43,297 nt of DNA from Patescibacteria group bacterium (GCA_024238995.1 JANBVL010000005.1:1-43297), one strand, 5' to 3'; counted from the first letter of the stretch, positions 26,123 through 35,081 are shown. Numbers and translations are program-made. Notes: a model not told the origin generated them from the sequence alone.

Positions 26123-26149
26123 TTAGCACTCAAAGGTCTAGCTTGCTAA
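26123..26149 (+). promoter_or_regulatory. CIRCE-like operator (HrcA site)
   Basis: TTAGCACTC, nine bases, GCTTGCTAA. The left arm is a perfect CIRCE half-site; the right arm differs from GAGTGCTAA at two positions. Its place at the transcription start of groES is canonical. It implies an HrcA repressor elsewhere in the genome. Confidence 0.85.
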
Positions 26150-26179
26150 AAGGATAATGAACATAATATTATAATAATC

Positions 26180-26479
26180 ATGAATATTAAACCATTAAGC
26201 GATTATATTTTAATCGAACCAATTAAAGAGCAAGAAAAAACTAAATCTGGCATTTTACTGCCAGATACAGTTGATAAAGAAAAGCCCGAGCAGGGCAAGG
26301 TTATTGCTGTTGGTCCTGGTAAAACAACTTCAGTTGATAAAATGATTCCTATGAATATAAAAGTTGGACAAAAAGTTTTGTTTAAAACCGATTATTCAAG
26401 CGGAATTAAAGAAATTAAAGTCGATGGAAAAGAATATCTTATTGCCAAGCAAGAAGATATTTTAGCTGTTATAGAATAA
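26180..26479 (+). CDS. groES: Co-chaperonin GroES
   Basis: The heptameric lid of the GroEL chamber. Standard blocks: the N-terminal IKPLSDYILIEPIKEQEKTK, the mobile loop KSGILLPDTVDKEKPEQGKV, AVGPGK, and the C-terminal YLIAKQEDILAVIE. 99 residues. First gene of groES-groEL under the CIRCE-type operator, so it should be heat-inducible through HrcA. Confidence 0.97.
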   Translation: MNIKPLSDYILIEPIKEQEKTKSGILLPDTVDKEKPEQGKVIAVGPGKTTSVDKMIPMNIKVGQKVLFKTDYSSGIKEIKVDGKEYLIAKQEDILAVIE

Positions 26480-26496
26480 TAAATTTTTAAAAAATT

Positions 26497-28191
26497 ATGG
26501 CAAAACAAATTATTTATCAAGAAAAAGCTCGTAAAAAGCTAAAGTCTGGTTTAGATCAGTTAGCAGATGCTGTTAAAGTAACATTAGGTCCTGGTGGAAG
26601 AAATGTTGTTTTAGATAAAGGCTTTGGAGCTCCTACTATTACCAATGATGGCGTTACTATTGCTAAAGAAGTTGAACTTAAAGATAAAACTGAGAATTTA
26701 GGAGCTGAAATCATAAAAGAAGTTTCTGAAAAAACTAATGATTTAGTTGGTGATGGAACTACAACTGCTGTTGTATTAGCTCAAGCAATGATTGCAGAAG
26801 GATTAAAGCTTGTTGAAGCAGGTTTTACTCCAGCTGATATTAACAAAGGGATTAAAGATAGAGTTAGTAAAATCGTTGAGTTTTTAAAGGAACGTTCAAT
26901 TAAGATACAAAATAAACAAGAAATTGCTCAGGTAGCAACAATCTCTGCTGAAAGCGGAGAAATTGGTAATTTGATTGCTGAAATTATGGATGAAGTTGGA
27001 AAGGATGGAGTAATTACAGTTGAAGAATCAAAAACTTTTGGTTTGGAAAAAGAAATTGTTAAAGGAATGCAGTTTGATAAAGGATATATTTCTCCTTATA
27101 TGATTACTGATGCAGACAGAATGGAGGCTATTTATGAAAATCCATATATTTTAGTAACTGATAAAAAAATCTCAAGCCTGCAAGAAATTGTTCCTATTTT
27201 AGAAAAAGTAAGTCAGGCAGGTAAAAAAGAATTAGTTATTATTTCTGAAGAAATTGAAGGTGATGCCTTAGCTACTTTAGTAGTTAACAAGCTTCGTGGA
27301 ATATTTAAAACCTTAGCTATTAAAGCCCCTGGTTATGGTGATAGGAAAAAAGAAATGCTCGCTGACATAGCAGCTTTAACAGGAGCCCAGGTTATTTCTG
27401 AGGAAGTTGGCTTAAAATTTGAAAGCATTGATATTTCAAGTTTAGGTTCAGCTAGAAAAGTTGTAGCAACAAAAGAAAAAACAACTATTATTGAGGGAAA
27501 AGGCAAGAAAGATGCTATTGAAGCAAGAATTAGTAATATTAAAAATGAAATTGAAATTACTGATTCTGAATTTGATAAAGAAAAGCTTCAAGAAAGATTA
27601 GCAAAATTAGCTGGTGGCGTTGCAGTTATTAAAGTTGGTGCAGCTACTGAAGTTGAGCAAAAAGCTAAGCAGCACAAAATAGAAGATGCTTTAAGTGCTG
27701 CTAAAGCAGCAGTTGAAGAAGGTGTTGTTCCTGGTGGAGGAGTGGCATTAGCAGTAGCAGCTGCTTTGACTGAATCTAGCGGGGATGGAAAACTTTCAGC
27801 TTTAGAGAAAGAAGGCTATATTGCTGGTCATGATATTGTTAGACGCGCATGTCAGTCACCGCTTAGACAAATAATTAAAAACACTGGCACTGATGAAGTT
27901 GTGTTATATAAGGTGCTGAAAGACATTGAAGACAGGAAAAAAGAAAAAACACAAACTGGCCAAATAGATTGGGTGTTAGGTTATAATGCTATAACCGGTA
28001 GATTAGTAAACATGGTTGAAGATGGCATTATTGATCCTACTAAAGTTGTGAGATTAGCTTTGGAAAACGCTAGTTCAGCAGCCTCAATGTTCTTAACGAC
28101 TGAAGTAGTTATTAGTGAAATGCCTGAAGAGAAAAAACAATCATTGCCTCAAATGCCAGGGGGCATGGGAGGCATGGGAGGAATGTACTAA
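26497..28191 (+). CDS. groEL: Chaperonin GroEL
   Basis: The 60-kDa chaperonin ring subunit. Family blocks: [30 protein letters not shown], the ATP-site segment [15 protein letters not shown], the [12 protein letters not shown]-like [15 protein letters not shown], and the C-terminal [12 protein letters not shown], ending in the [10 protein letters not shown] tail. A 564-residue protein, somewhat longer than E. coli GroEL because of an insertion around [14 protein letters not shown]. It follows groES by 17 bases and is closed by a strong terminator. Confidence 0.98.
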   Translation: MAKQIIYQEKARKKLKSGLDQLADAVKVTLGPGGRNVVLDKGFGAPTITNDGVTIAKEVELKDKTENLGAEIIKEVSEKTNDLVGDGTTTAVVLAQAMIAEGLKLVEAGFTPADINKGIKDRVSKIVEFLKERSIKIQNKQEIAQVATISAESGEIGNLIAEIMDEVGKDGVITVEESKTFGLEKEIVKGMQFDKGYISPYMITDADRMEAIYENPYILVTDKKISSLQEIVPILEKVSQAGKKELVIISEEIEGDALATLVVNKLRGIFKTLAIKAPGYGDRKKEMLADIAALTGAQVISEEVGLKFESIDISSLGSARKVVATKEKTTIIEGKGKKDAIEARISNIKNEIEITDSEFDKEKLQERLAKLAGGVAVIKVGAATEVEQKAKQHKIEDALSAAKAAVEEGVVPGGGVALAVAAALTESSGDGKLSALEKEGYIAGHDIVRRACQSPLRQIIKNTGTDEVVLYKVLKDIEDRKKEKTQTGQIDWVLGYNAITGRLVNMVEDGIIDPTKVVRLALENASSAASMFLTTEVVISEMPEEKKQSLPQMPGGMGGMGGMY

Positions 28192-28201
28192 GATTCTTAT
28201 C

Positions 28202-28227
28202 AAAAACCCGGGTTCTCCCGGGTTTTT
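28202..28227 (+). terminator. Intrinsic terminator of groES-groEL
   Basis: AAAAACCCGGG and CCCGGGTTTTT form an 11-bp perfect stem with a TTCT loop, the GC-richest hairpin in the window. Confidence 0.93.
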
Positions 28228-28246
28228 GTGTATAACATTTAAAAAC

Positions 28247-28275
28247 TTTAGTTAAACCAAAAACTACGATATAAT
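28247..28275 (+). promoter_or_regulatory. Possible lemA-htpX promoter
   Basis: TATAAT 42 bases before the lemA ATG, with a weak TTTAGT 17 bases upstream. Confidence 0.4.
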
Positions 28276-28317
28276 TAATATCAGTCGAGCTAAATTTATT
28301 AAATGAATTAAAAAATT

Positions 28318-28869
28318 ATGATTTTTACAATTATATTGGCGATATTAGCTGTAATATTTGTTTTGGTGGTTGGCATATATAATAGTCTGGTTAAGTTTAA
28401 AAATAGAGCTCAGGAAGCATGGGCTGATATTGATATTCAGCTTAAAAGAAGATACAACTTAATTCCTAATTTAGTTGAAACAGTAAAAGGATATGCATCT
28501 CATGAAAAAGAGATTTTTACCAAAATAGCTGATGCAAGGGCAAAGGCAATGGGAGCTAAAGACATAAAAGAAAAAGGTCAAGCTGAAAACATGTTATCTG
28601 AGACACTAAAGAGTTTGTTTGCTGTTTCAGAGGATTATCCGGATTTAAAAGCATCTCAGAACTTTTTAGAACTTCAAAGGGAGCTTCGTGACACCGAAGA
28701 CAAGGTACAGGCATCAAGAAGATTTTATAATGGGAATGTCAGGGATTTGAATATTAAACTTGAAACTTTTCCTGCGAATCTAATTGTTGGCATTTTGGGG
28801 TTTAAAAAAATGGATCTTTTTGAATTAATAGAGCCAGAAAAAAGAGAAGCTCCGCAAGTTAAATTCTAA
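28318..28869 (+). CDS. lemA: LemA family protein
   Basis: A small membrane protein with one N-terminal helix (residues 1-20) and a helical-bundle domain outside or inside the membrane. The family core is clear: YNSLVKFKNRAQEAWADIDI, then QLKRRYNLIPNLVETVKGYA, HEKEIFTKIADARAKAMGA, and the later ELRDTEDKVQASRRFYNGNV and RDLNIKLETFPANLI. 183 residues, normal. The biochemical role is unknown; LemA genes commonly sit beside htpX, as here (8 bases apart), which suggests a link to membrane protein quality control. Confidence 0.93.
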   Translation: MIFTIILAILAVIFVLVVGIYNSLVKFKNRAQEAWADIDIQLKRRYNLIPNLVETVKGYASHEKEIFTKIADARAKAMGAKDIKEKGQAENMLSETLKSLFAVSEDYPDLKASQNFLELQRELRDTEDKVQASRRFYNGNVRDLNIKLETFPANLIVGILGFKKMDLFELIEPEKREAPQVKF

Positions 28870-28876
28870 TTAATAT

Positions 28877-29773
28877 ATGGCCACATTATATACTCATGCG
28901 GATTCTAATATTCGCAAGACTTGGATTTTATTGTTTTTGTTTTTAATTCTAATTATTGGATTAGGCTGGTTTTTTAGTTATTATTATGAGAATAATTTAT
29001 TTTTAATTATTGCGATTGTTTTAAGTTTAAGCCAAGGCGTAGCTAGTTTCTGGTTTTCAGATAAAATTGTGCTGTCTATGACTGGTGCAAAAGAAATTCA
29101 AAAAAAAGACAATCCAGAGCTTTACAGAATTGTTGAAAATTTAGCCATTACTGCAGGGCTTCCTATGCCAAAACTATATATTATTAATTCAGCCCAGCCC
29201 AATGCTTTTGCAACAGGAAGAGATTATGATCATGCTGTTGTTGCTGTGACTCGTGGACTGCTGGAAAAGCTAGAAAGAGCTGAACTTGAAGGAGTAATTG
29301 CTCATGAGTTAGCCCATATTGGGAATAAAGATATGTTATTGGGAACAGTGGTCGTTGTTTTGGTTGGAATTGTAGCACTATTATCAAGGATGTTTTTAAG
29401 AATTAGTTTTTATTCAGGAGGAAGTAGAAGGAAAAGAGGTAAGGATTCTTCCGCTGGAGTTATTATGGTTTTAGGAGTAATTGGAGCAATATTGGCGCCA
29501 ATTATTGCTATTTTGATTCAGTTGTCAATTTCAAGAAAAAGAGAGTTTTTAGCTGATGCGTCTGGAGCGCTTTTAACAAGATATCCTGAAGGATTGGCCA
29601 GAGCTTTGGAAAAGATATCTAGCGATAAAACACCTCTGAGAACTGCTGATAGTTCTACTGCTCACTTATATATTTCTAGTCCTTTTAAAGAAAAAAACTG
29701 GTTAACAGGCTTGTTTTCCACTCATCCTCCAGTTGAAAAGAGATTAAAAGCTTTAAGAGGAATGAAGGTTTGA
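28877..29773 (+). CDS. htpX: Membrane metalloprotease HtpX
   Basis: A zinc-dependent M48 protease that degrades damaged membrane proteins. Two N-terminal helices (~15-33 and ~40-58), then the zinc motif HELAH (residues 143-147), two further helices (~153-172 and ~195-217), and the third zinc ligand in REFLADASGALLT. It ends STHPPVEKRLKALRGM, a conserved block near the C-terminus of the family. 298 residues, full length. Likely in one operon with lemA. The first part of a tRNA-Ser-like sequence starts 34 bases after the stop. Confidence 0.95.
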   Translation: MATLYTHADSNIRKTWILLFLFLILIIGLGWFFSYYYENNLFLIIAIVLSLSQGVASFWFSDKIVLSMTGAKEIQKKDNPELYRIVENLAITAGLPMPKLYIINSAQPNAFATGRDYDHAVVAVTRGLLEKLERAELEGVIAHELAHIGNKDMLLGTVVVVLVGIVALLSRMFLRISFYSGGSRRKRGKDSSAGVIMVLGVIGAILAPIIAILIQLSISRKREFLADASGALLTRYPEGLARALEKISSDKTPLRTADSSTAHLYISSPFKEKNWLTGLFSTHPPVEKRLKALRGMKV

Positions 29774-29806
29774 AAAATTAAAAGAAAATGATAGGCTTCT
29801 AAATAG

Positions 29807-29830
29807 GGAGAGGTGCGCCGAACGAGCGAA
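29807..29830 (+). repeat. tRNA-Ser 5' fragment
   Basis: GGAGAGGTG is identical to the first nine bases of the tRNA-Ser gene at 30832, and the next ten bases match at six positions (15 of 19 overall), covering the acceptor 5' strand and part of the D arm. After that the similarity ends and no 3' half follows. It lies on the far side of the LAGLIDADG gene. Confidence 0.65.
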
Positions 29831-29880
29831 TTATCTAAAACAAGTTGATTGTTCTCATAAATAACAAATAAAATAGATAT

Positions 29881-30963
29881 ATGTTTCGGATTAGGTTTAA
29901 AAAACAATCACAATTTGATTTCCTTAACAATATTAGAAAGAGATTAGAATTCAATTGGTCCCAATTAGCAAAGTTTTTAGGTGTTCATCCACGCTCTTTA
30001 TCGGATTGGAAAGCGGGAAAATATACGTTACCCGAAGAAGTTTTTAAAAAATGTACCGAGATTGTAAAGGGAAAATCAGATATTCCTTCTTATGAAATTT
30101 TGCCGAACTTTTGGAATACAAAAGAAGCGGGGAGAAAGGGCGCTTCGGCGGTGAAAAATGCCCACAGGAACAAACGTTTAAATCTAAGAAAAGAAATTTT
30201 AAGAAAAAAAATATTCAAACCCAGAGAGACATATCAATTGGCAGAATTTTTCGGTATTCTTCTAGGAGATGGCGGGATTACTGACAATCAAGTGATCGTT
30301 TCATTAAACAGGAAACATAGCAAAGATTATTCCATGTTCATCAGTGAGATGACAAGAAAACTATTTAAAATTAAGGCCCCCGTCTATTATTACCACACTC
30401 GATCGCATAAAAATGATATTACGGTAACAATTTCCAGCAGAAACCTAATAGAATTTCTATTATTAAAAGGGCTTAAGAAAGGAAGTAAAGTTCGACAACA
30501 GATTGGAGTTCCCTTATGGATTCAAAACGACATTCAATTTTCGAAAGGTTGCCTCAAGGGATTAATTGATACTGATGGTGGAGTTTACTATCATCGACAC
30601 CAAGTCCAAGGACACAAATGCTTCAATATAGGTTTATGTTTCACGAACAAATCAGTGCCAATTTTGATATTCGTCCAAAGGACACTTGAGCAATTAGGAT
30701 TTACACCAAAACTGAATAAAAGAAGCGTTAATTTATATCGGGAGCAGGAAGTAGCTAAATATGCTAGAGAAATTGGATTTAGTAACGCTTATCATCTTGA
30801 TAGATTAAAGGAATTTTTCAAAATGAAGTATGGAGAGGTGAGTCGAATGGTAAGACACATGCCTGGAAAGCATGAGCCTCGCAAGGGGTTTGCAGGTTCG
30901 AGTCCTGTCCTCTCCGCATTATTAGTATTTTGTATGTTGTATTTAGTTAAAAAATATGGATGA
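29881..30963 (+). CDS. LAGLIDADG endonuclease with N-terminal helix-turn-helix, reading through tRNA-Ser
   Basis: A 360-residue frame. Residues ~26-48 (NWSQLAKFLGVHPRSLSDWK) look like an XRE-type helix-turn-helix. The two LAGLIDADG helices are LAEFFGILLGDGG (120-132) and CLKGLIDTDGG (224-234), each with an acidic end. The strands between them are rich in Lys, Tyr and Arg. From codon 318 on, the frame runs through the whole tRNA-Ser gene and ends inside the next gene, so the last ~43 residues are translated tRNA sequence; no stop precedes the tRNA. RNase P cleavage would cut the message there. It is likely a homing endonuclease of the same kind as the one beside tRNA-Leu, though only distantly related to it. 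Confidence 0.85.
   Translation: MFRIRFKKQSQFDFLNNIRKRLEFNWSQLAKFLGVHPRSLSDWKAGKYTLPEEVFKKCTEIVKGKSDIPSYEILPNFWNTKEAGRKGASAVKNAHRNKRLNLRKEILRKKIFKPRETYQLAEFFGILLGDGGITDNQVIVSLNRKHSKDYSMFISEMTRKLFKIKAPVYYYHTRSHKNDITVTISSRNLIEFLLLKGLKKGSKVRQQIGVPLWIQNDIQFSKGCLKGLIDTDGGVYYHRHQVQGHKCFNIGLCFTNKSVPILIFVQRTLEQLGFTPKLNKRSVNLYREQEVAKYAREIGFSNAYHLDRLKEFFKMKYGEVSRMVRHMPGKHEPRKGFAGSSPVLSALLVFCMLYLVKKYG
30832..30916 (+). tRNA. tRNA-Ser (GGA)
   Basis: 85 bases, class II. Acceptor GGAGAGG/CCTCTCC. The anticodon stem CATGC/GCATG holds CTGGAAA, anticodon GGA. The variable arm has CCTC-GCAA-GGGG and the T arm GCAGG-TTCGAGT-CCTGT. Discriminator G; CCA is not encoded. The gene is complete and without an intron, but all of it is also in frame with the upstream LAGLIDADG gene. 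Confidence 0.95.
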
Positions 30964-31534
30964 TAATAAAATTACTAATTTCTTTTTTGAAATCGCTACA
31001 TTAAGACGATTAACGCGTTCTCATCGTCAGATGATTCAAGAGGTGAGTGATAATATTTCTGACCATAGCTTTCGGGTTGCCATTATTGGTATGATTTTAG
31101 CTAATCTTGAGCAGTGTGATGAGAATAAAGTTTTAAAAATGTGTTTATTTCATGACGTTGCAGAAGCTAGAATAGGTGATGCGAATTTTATTAATCAGCA
31201 GTATATTGATGCACGGGAAGAGGAAGCATTTAAGGATCAAATGCAGGGATTGCCTATTTCTGAAAAAATGATAGGAATTATAAAAGAACGTGAAGAGCAG
31301 AAAACCAAAGAAGCTGTAGTTTCTAAAGATGCTGATTTGCTTGATCAAATGGTTCTACAGCAGGAATATTTTTATAAAGATGAAAAAAATCGTAAAATAT
31401 GGCAGAACCATTCAGAAAAAAGTTTAAAAACAGAATCAGCAAAAAAATTAGCTAAAAAAATTAGGCAATCAAACCCCTTTGAATGGCTTTATCAATTAGC
31501 TGACGATAAAAGAAATCAAATAATTAAGCGATAA
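30956..31534 (+). CDS. HD-domain hydrolase (YfbR/5'-nucleotidase-like)
   Basis: A 192-residue HD-superfamily phosphohydrolase. Metal ligands: His37 in SDHSFRVA, His66-Asp67 in CLFHDVAEARIGD, and the later Asp in VSKDADLLDQM. The segments LTRSHRQM and NISDHSFRVAII, and the HDVAEARIGD motif, match YfbR-like deoxynucleoside 5'-monophosphatases and related HD_3 proteins. A role in nucleotide salvage or pool cleaning is inferred from the family. The ATG overlaps the nominal end of the LAGLIDADG frame by 8 bases and lies 39 bases after tRNA-Ser. Confidence 0.85.
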   Translation: MDDNKITNFFFEIATLRRLTRSHRQMIQEVSDNISDHSFRVAIIGMILANLEQCDENKVLKMCLFHDVAEARIGDANFINQQYIDAREEEAFKDQMQGLPISEKMIGIIKEREEQKTKEAVVSKDADLLDQMVLQQEYFYKDEKNRKIWQNHSEKSLKTESAKKLAKKIRQSNPFEWLYQLADDKRNQIIKR

Positions 31535-31549
31535 ATAATTAAAAAAAAT

Positions 31550-32065
31550 ATGGAGATTCAAAACTTAACATCTTGGTTTTTAGCTCATGGAATAAAAATT
31601 GTTTTTATTTTAATTGCTGCGAATTTAATAAATCGTTTTTCAAGAACTATTATTAAAAAAACAATTGAAAAACAGATTCAAGACAACATTTCTGAGCAGG
31701 AAAAAAAAATGCGTATTGAAACTTTGATAACTGTTTTTCAAGGAACGCTTAAATTCATAATCTGGGTTGTAGCTCTATTGATGATTCTTCCTGAATTTGA
31801 ATTAGAAATTGCTCCTATTTTAGCTAGCGTTGGGGTAATGGGTTTAGCAGTTGGCATGGCAGCAAAAGATATAATCTCAGATTTTATCGCAGGATTGTTT
31901 ATCATATTAGAAAATCAGTATTATATTGGAGAAAAAATAAAAGTTGCTGGTGTTGAGGGCAAGGTTAAAGAAATTACTTTGCGAAAAACAGTTATTGAAT
32001 CTGAAGATGGTTCAATTCATTCAATTCCTAATAGTAAAGTTACAGTAGTTTCTAAAAAACAATAA
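31550..32065 (+). CDS. Small mechanosensitive channel, MscS family
   Basis: 171 residues: helices at ~8-27 and ~60-82, a pore helix with the Gly/Ala pattern ASVGVMGLAVGMAAKDIISD (~93-112), and a short MscS beta domain (LENQYYIGEKIKVAGVEGKV, EITLRKTVIESEDGSIHSI, PNSKV). The C-terminal alpha/beta vestibule of E. coli MscS is missing, so this is a minimal form; CPR channels of this length are common. Expected to release solutes at hypo-osmotic shock. It lies between the HD hydrolase and dnaG with very short gaps. Confidence 0.9.
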   Translation: MEIQNLTSWFLAHGIKIVFILIAANLINRFSRTIIKKTIEKQIQDNISEQEKKMRIETLITVFQGTLKFIIWVVALLMILPEFELEIAPILASVGVMGLAVGMAAKDIISDFIAGLFIILENQYYIGEKIKVAGVEGKVKEITLRKTVIESEDGSIHSIPNSKVTVVSKKQ

Positions 32066-32068
32066 TTT

Positions 32069-33793
32069 ATGTTTTCTTCCCCAATTGAAGAAATAAAATC
32101 TAAACTTGATATAAAGGAGGTTGTTGGCAGTTATATTAAACTGCAAAAAGCTGGCGTAAATTATAAAGCAGTCTGTCCTTTTCATGGTGAAAAAACACCG
32201 TCTTTATTTGTGTCTCCTGCCAGACAAATTTGGCATTGTTTTGGATGTAACGAGGGTCATAGTATTTTTGATTTTGTAATGAAAATAGAAGGAATTGAAT
32301 TTGGTGATGCATTAAAGATTTTAGCCCAAAAAGCAGGAGTTGAGTTAAAACCAATAAAACCAGAGTTAAGAACAAAAAGACACAGGCTTTATGAGATTTG
32401 TGAACTTGCTACTAAATTTTATCAAAAACAGCTTGAAAAAAGCTCAAATGGTAAAAAAGCAAATCAATATCTTTTAAACAGAAAAATAAATGAAGATTCA
32501 GTCAAGAAATGGAGGCTTGGTTGGGCTCCAGATGCTTGGCAGGGATTATTTGATTTTTTAGTTTCAAAAAATTATGCACCAGAAGAAATTGAAAAAGTTG
32601 GTTTGGCAATAAAAAGTGATAAAGGTAAATATTATGATAGATTCAGATCAAGAATAATGTTTCCCGTTTTTGATTTGAATTCTCAAGTAGTTGGTTTTGG
32701 AGGAAGGGTGTTAGAGAAAAAACAGGACGTTGCCAAGTATGTTAATACGCCAAATACCTTGCTTTATGATAAAAGTAAAATACTTTATGGGCTCGATAGG
32801 TCAAAGGTTCAAATCAGGAAAAATGATTTTTGCATTTTAACAGAAGGCTATGTTGACGTAGTTATTGGACATCAAAAAGGAATAGAGAACATGGTTGCTG
32901 TTTCTGGAACAAGCTTAACCCCTTATCAGTTGGCAATCTTGAAAAGATATTCAAATAATTTATCACTTGCTTTTGATATGGATTTCGCTGGAAATGCTGC
33001 TACTAAAAGGGGTATAGATTTAGCCCAATCAAGAGGTTTTAATATTAAGATTATTAAAATGCCAAAAGGAAAGGATCCTGCCGATATACTTTCCCAAAAT
33101 GATAAAGACTTTAAAAAAATGATTGATAATTCTGTTTCTATTTTAGATTTTCATTTTCAAAATGCACTTAGTCAGTTTGATGAGAGTAAGGCTGAAGGAA
33201 AAAGAGAGATATCCAACACTCTTTTACCTGTTATCAAAGGCATTGTTAATAAAATTGAGCAGTCTCATTGGATTCAGGAATTGGCAAAAAAATTGAATAC
33301 AAAAGAAAGATTTATTGAAGAAGAGCTTAAAAAAGTAAAAATTCAGAAAAAAGATTCAAATATTGAGATTTCTGAAGTTTCAAATTCTGTGATTGTTAAG
33401 AATAACAAACAGCTTTTAGAAGAAAGGTTGATAACTTTACTTTTTAAAAAACCTGAAAATTTAAATGTGGTTGGCAAGGAAACTTTCCCATATTTTTCAG
33501 AAGGCACAAAAAAGATTATAAATAATTTTGAAAATCCAAAAAAGATTTCTAAAGAATTTTCTGATTTATTTGCTGCCCTTTCCTTTAAAGCTGAATTAGA
33601 GCAAATGGAAGATGATGACATATTGCCTGAAATTGAGTTCTGCTTGAAGAAAATTAAATCAATTGAATTAAAGAAACAACTTGATCAGATATCTCTTCAG
33701 ATAAGACAGGCAGAGCAGGACAATGATTCAAAAAGAATTAATAATTTAACTGAAGAATTTAATAAATTAACAAAAAAAATCATTACTACTTAA
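32069..33793 (+). CDS. dnaG: DNA primase DnaG
   Basis: Makes RNA primers for DNA replication. The N-terminal CHC2 zinc domain has Cys36, His39, Cys57, Cys60 (CPFHGEKTPSLFV, then IWHCFGCNEGHSIFDFV). The catalytic core includes FGGRVLE and YVNTPNTLLYDKSKILYGLD, and the Toprim segments ILTEGYVDVV and LAFDMDFAGNAATKRG, where the DxD pair is kept (usual form DGDxAG). The C-terminal third is helical and probably binds the helicase. 574 residues, normal. It is 3 bases before rpoD, the dnaG-rpoD order of the classical macromolecular-synthesis operon. Confidence 0.96.
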   Translation: MFSSPIEEIKSKLDIKEVVGSYIKLQKAGVNYKAVCPFHGEKTPSLFVSPARQIWHCFGCNEGHSIFDFVMKIEGIEFGDALKILAQKAGVELKPIKPELRTKRHRLYEICELATKFYQKQLEKSSNGKKANQYLLNRKINEDSVKKWRLGWAPDAWQGLFDFLVSKNYAPEEIEKVGLAIKSDKGKYYDRFRSRIMFPVFDLNSQVVGFGGRVLEKKQDVAKYVNTPNTLLYDKSKILYGLDRSKVQIRKNDFCILTEGYVDVVIGHQKGIENMVAVSGTSLTPYQLAILKRYSNNLSLAFDMDFAGNAATKRGIDLAQSRGFNIKIIKMPKGKDPADILSQNDKDFKKMIDNSVSILDFHFQNALSQFDESKAEGKREISNTLLPVIKGIVNKIEQSHWIQELAKKLNTKERFIEEELKKVKIQKKDSNIEISEVSNSVIVKNNKQLLEERLITLLFKKPENLNVVGKETFPYFSEGTKKIINNFENPKKISKEFSDLFAALSFKAELEQMEDDDILPEIEFCLKKIKSIELKKQLDQISLQIRQAEQDNDSKRINNLTEEFNKLTKKIITT

Positions 33794-33796
33794 TCT

Positions 33797-35035
33797 ATGC
33801 CAAGAAAAAAAAGCAGAAAGGTTTCTTTTAAGAAGCCAGCAAGGAAAACAAGAAAAACAAAAAAGAGAAAAATTGTTAAAAAAACTAAACAAAAAGAGCC
33901 AGTAAAGAAAAAGAGAAAAAAAGTTTCTTTTAAAGAATCAGCAAGGAAAATAAGAAAGAAAAAAGTGATTTACAGGGGTAGTTCAAAAAAAATCTTTGTT
34001 CATGAAAAAATTGAGAAAATAATTGAAAAAGGAAAAGAAAGAGGCTTTGTCACTACTTCTGAGATTTTATATGCTTTCCCAGATTTCCAAAAAGATATTC
34101 GTGGCTTGGAAAGATTTTATGATGAACTTGAGGGCAATGGTATTGAGATAAAAGAAGTAAAAGAACTTTTAACATTAGAGAAAAGTAAACCAGATTCAAA
34201 AAGAAGAAAGATTGATCCTGTTCAAATGTATTTAAAAGAAATTGGTAGAGTTGATTTCTTGACAGCTGATCAAGAAAAAGAACTTGCAAAAAGAATTGAG
34301 AAAGAGGACATGGAAGCAAAAAAACATTTAGCAAGAGCTAATTTAAGACTAGTTGTTTCAATTGCAAAAAAATACATTGGAAGATCTCCTAATTTGACAA
34401 TTTTAGATTTGATTCAAGAAGGTAATTTAGGGCTTTTCAGAGCTGTTGAGAAGTTTGATTGGAGAAAAGGTTATAAGTTTTCAACTTATGCTACCTGGTG
34501 GATAAGGCAAGCAATTAGCCGTGCTTTAGCCGATCAATCAAGAACAATAAGAATTCCTGTTCACATGGTTGAAACTCTTTCTAAATTCAATAAAATAAGA
34601 AGAAGGCTTTTAAAAAGCCTGGGGAGAAATCCTTTGCCAGAGGAAGTTGCTGCTGAAATGGGGATTGAAGTTGCCAAAGTTCATCACTTAATGAAGATTT
34701 CTCAGAGAACTGTTTCTTTGGAAACTCCTGTTGGTGATGATGAAGACGATTCAATTTTAGCTGAGTTTATTAAAGATAAAAAAAGCATTCCACCATCTTT
34801 AGATGCAGCCAGAGCATTATTGAGAGAGAGATTGAAAGAGATTTTGGTTGATTTAACTGAAAGAGAACAAAAGATTCTTTCATTAAGATTTGGTTTAGAA
34901 AATGAAATTACTCATACTTTGGAAGAGGTTGGTCAGGAATTTGGGGTTACACGTGAAAGGATTCGTCAGATTGAAGCTAAAGCTCTTGAAAAGATTAGAG
35001 AACATCAAGGTTTAAAAAAATTAAAAGGATATTAA
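33797..35035 (+). CDS. rpoD: Primary RNA polymerase sigma factor
   Basis: A sigma-70 family housekeeping factor. The first ~65 residues are Lys/Arg-rich and contain two similar stretches ([13 protein letters not shown] and [13 protein letters not shown]). A region 1.1-like domain follows ([20 protein letters not shown]). Region 1.2 is [20 protein letters not shown], region 2 has [20 protein letters not shown] and [19 protein letters not shown], region 3 follows, and region 4 is [20 protein letters not shown]. The recognised promoter boxes in this window agree with a standard sigma-70. Next downstream is tRNA-Asn. Confidence 0.97.
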   Translation: MPRKKSRKVSFKKPARKTRKTKKRKIVKKTKQKEPVKKKRKKVSFKESARKIRKKKVIYRGSSKKIFVHEKIEKIIEKGKERGFVTTSEILYAFPDFQKDIRGLERFYDELEGNGIEIKEVKELLTLEKSKPDSKRRKIDPVQMYLKEIGRVDFLTADQEKELAKRIEKEDMEAKKHLARANLRLVVSIAKKYIGRSPNLTILDLIQEGNLGLFRAVEKFDWRKGYKFSTYATWWIRQAISRALADQSRTIRIPVHMVETLSKFNKIRRRLLKSLGRNPLPEEVAAEMGIEVAKVHHLMKISQRTVSLETPVGDDEDDSILAEFIKDKKSIPPSLDAARALLRERLKEILVDLTEREQKILSLRFGLENEITHTLEEVGQEFGVTRERIRQIEAKALEKIREHQGLKKLKGY

Positions 35036-35081
35036 AAGGCTTCACAAATCCAACAATTTAGTTTATATTAATATATATCAT

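Noticed and set aside
29807-29880. A second complete tRNA-Ser at 29807
   Set aside because: Only the acceptor 5' strand and part of the D arm match; no anticodon stem or 3' acceptor strand follows before the protein gene.
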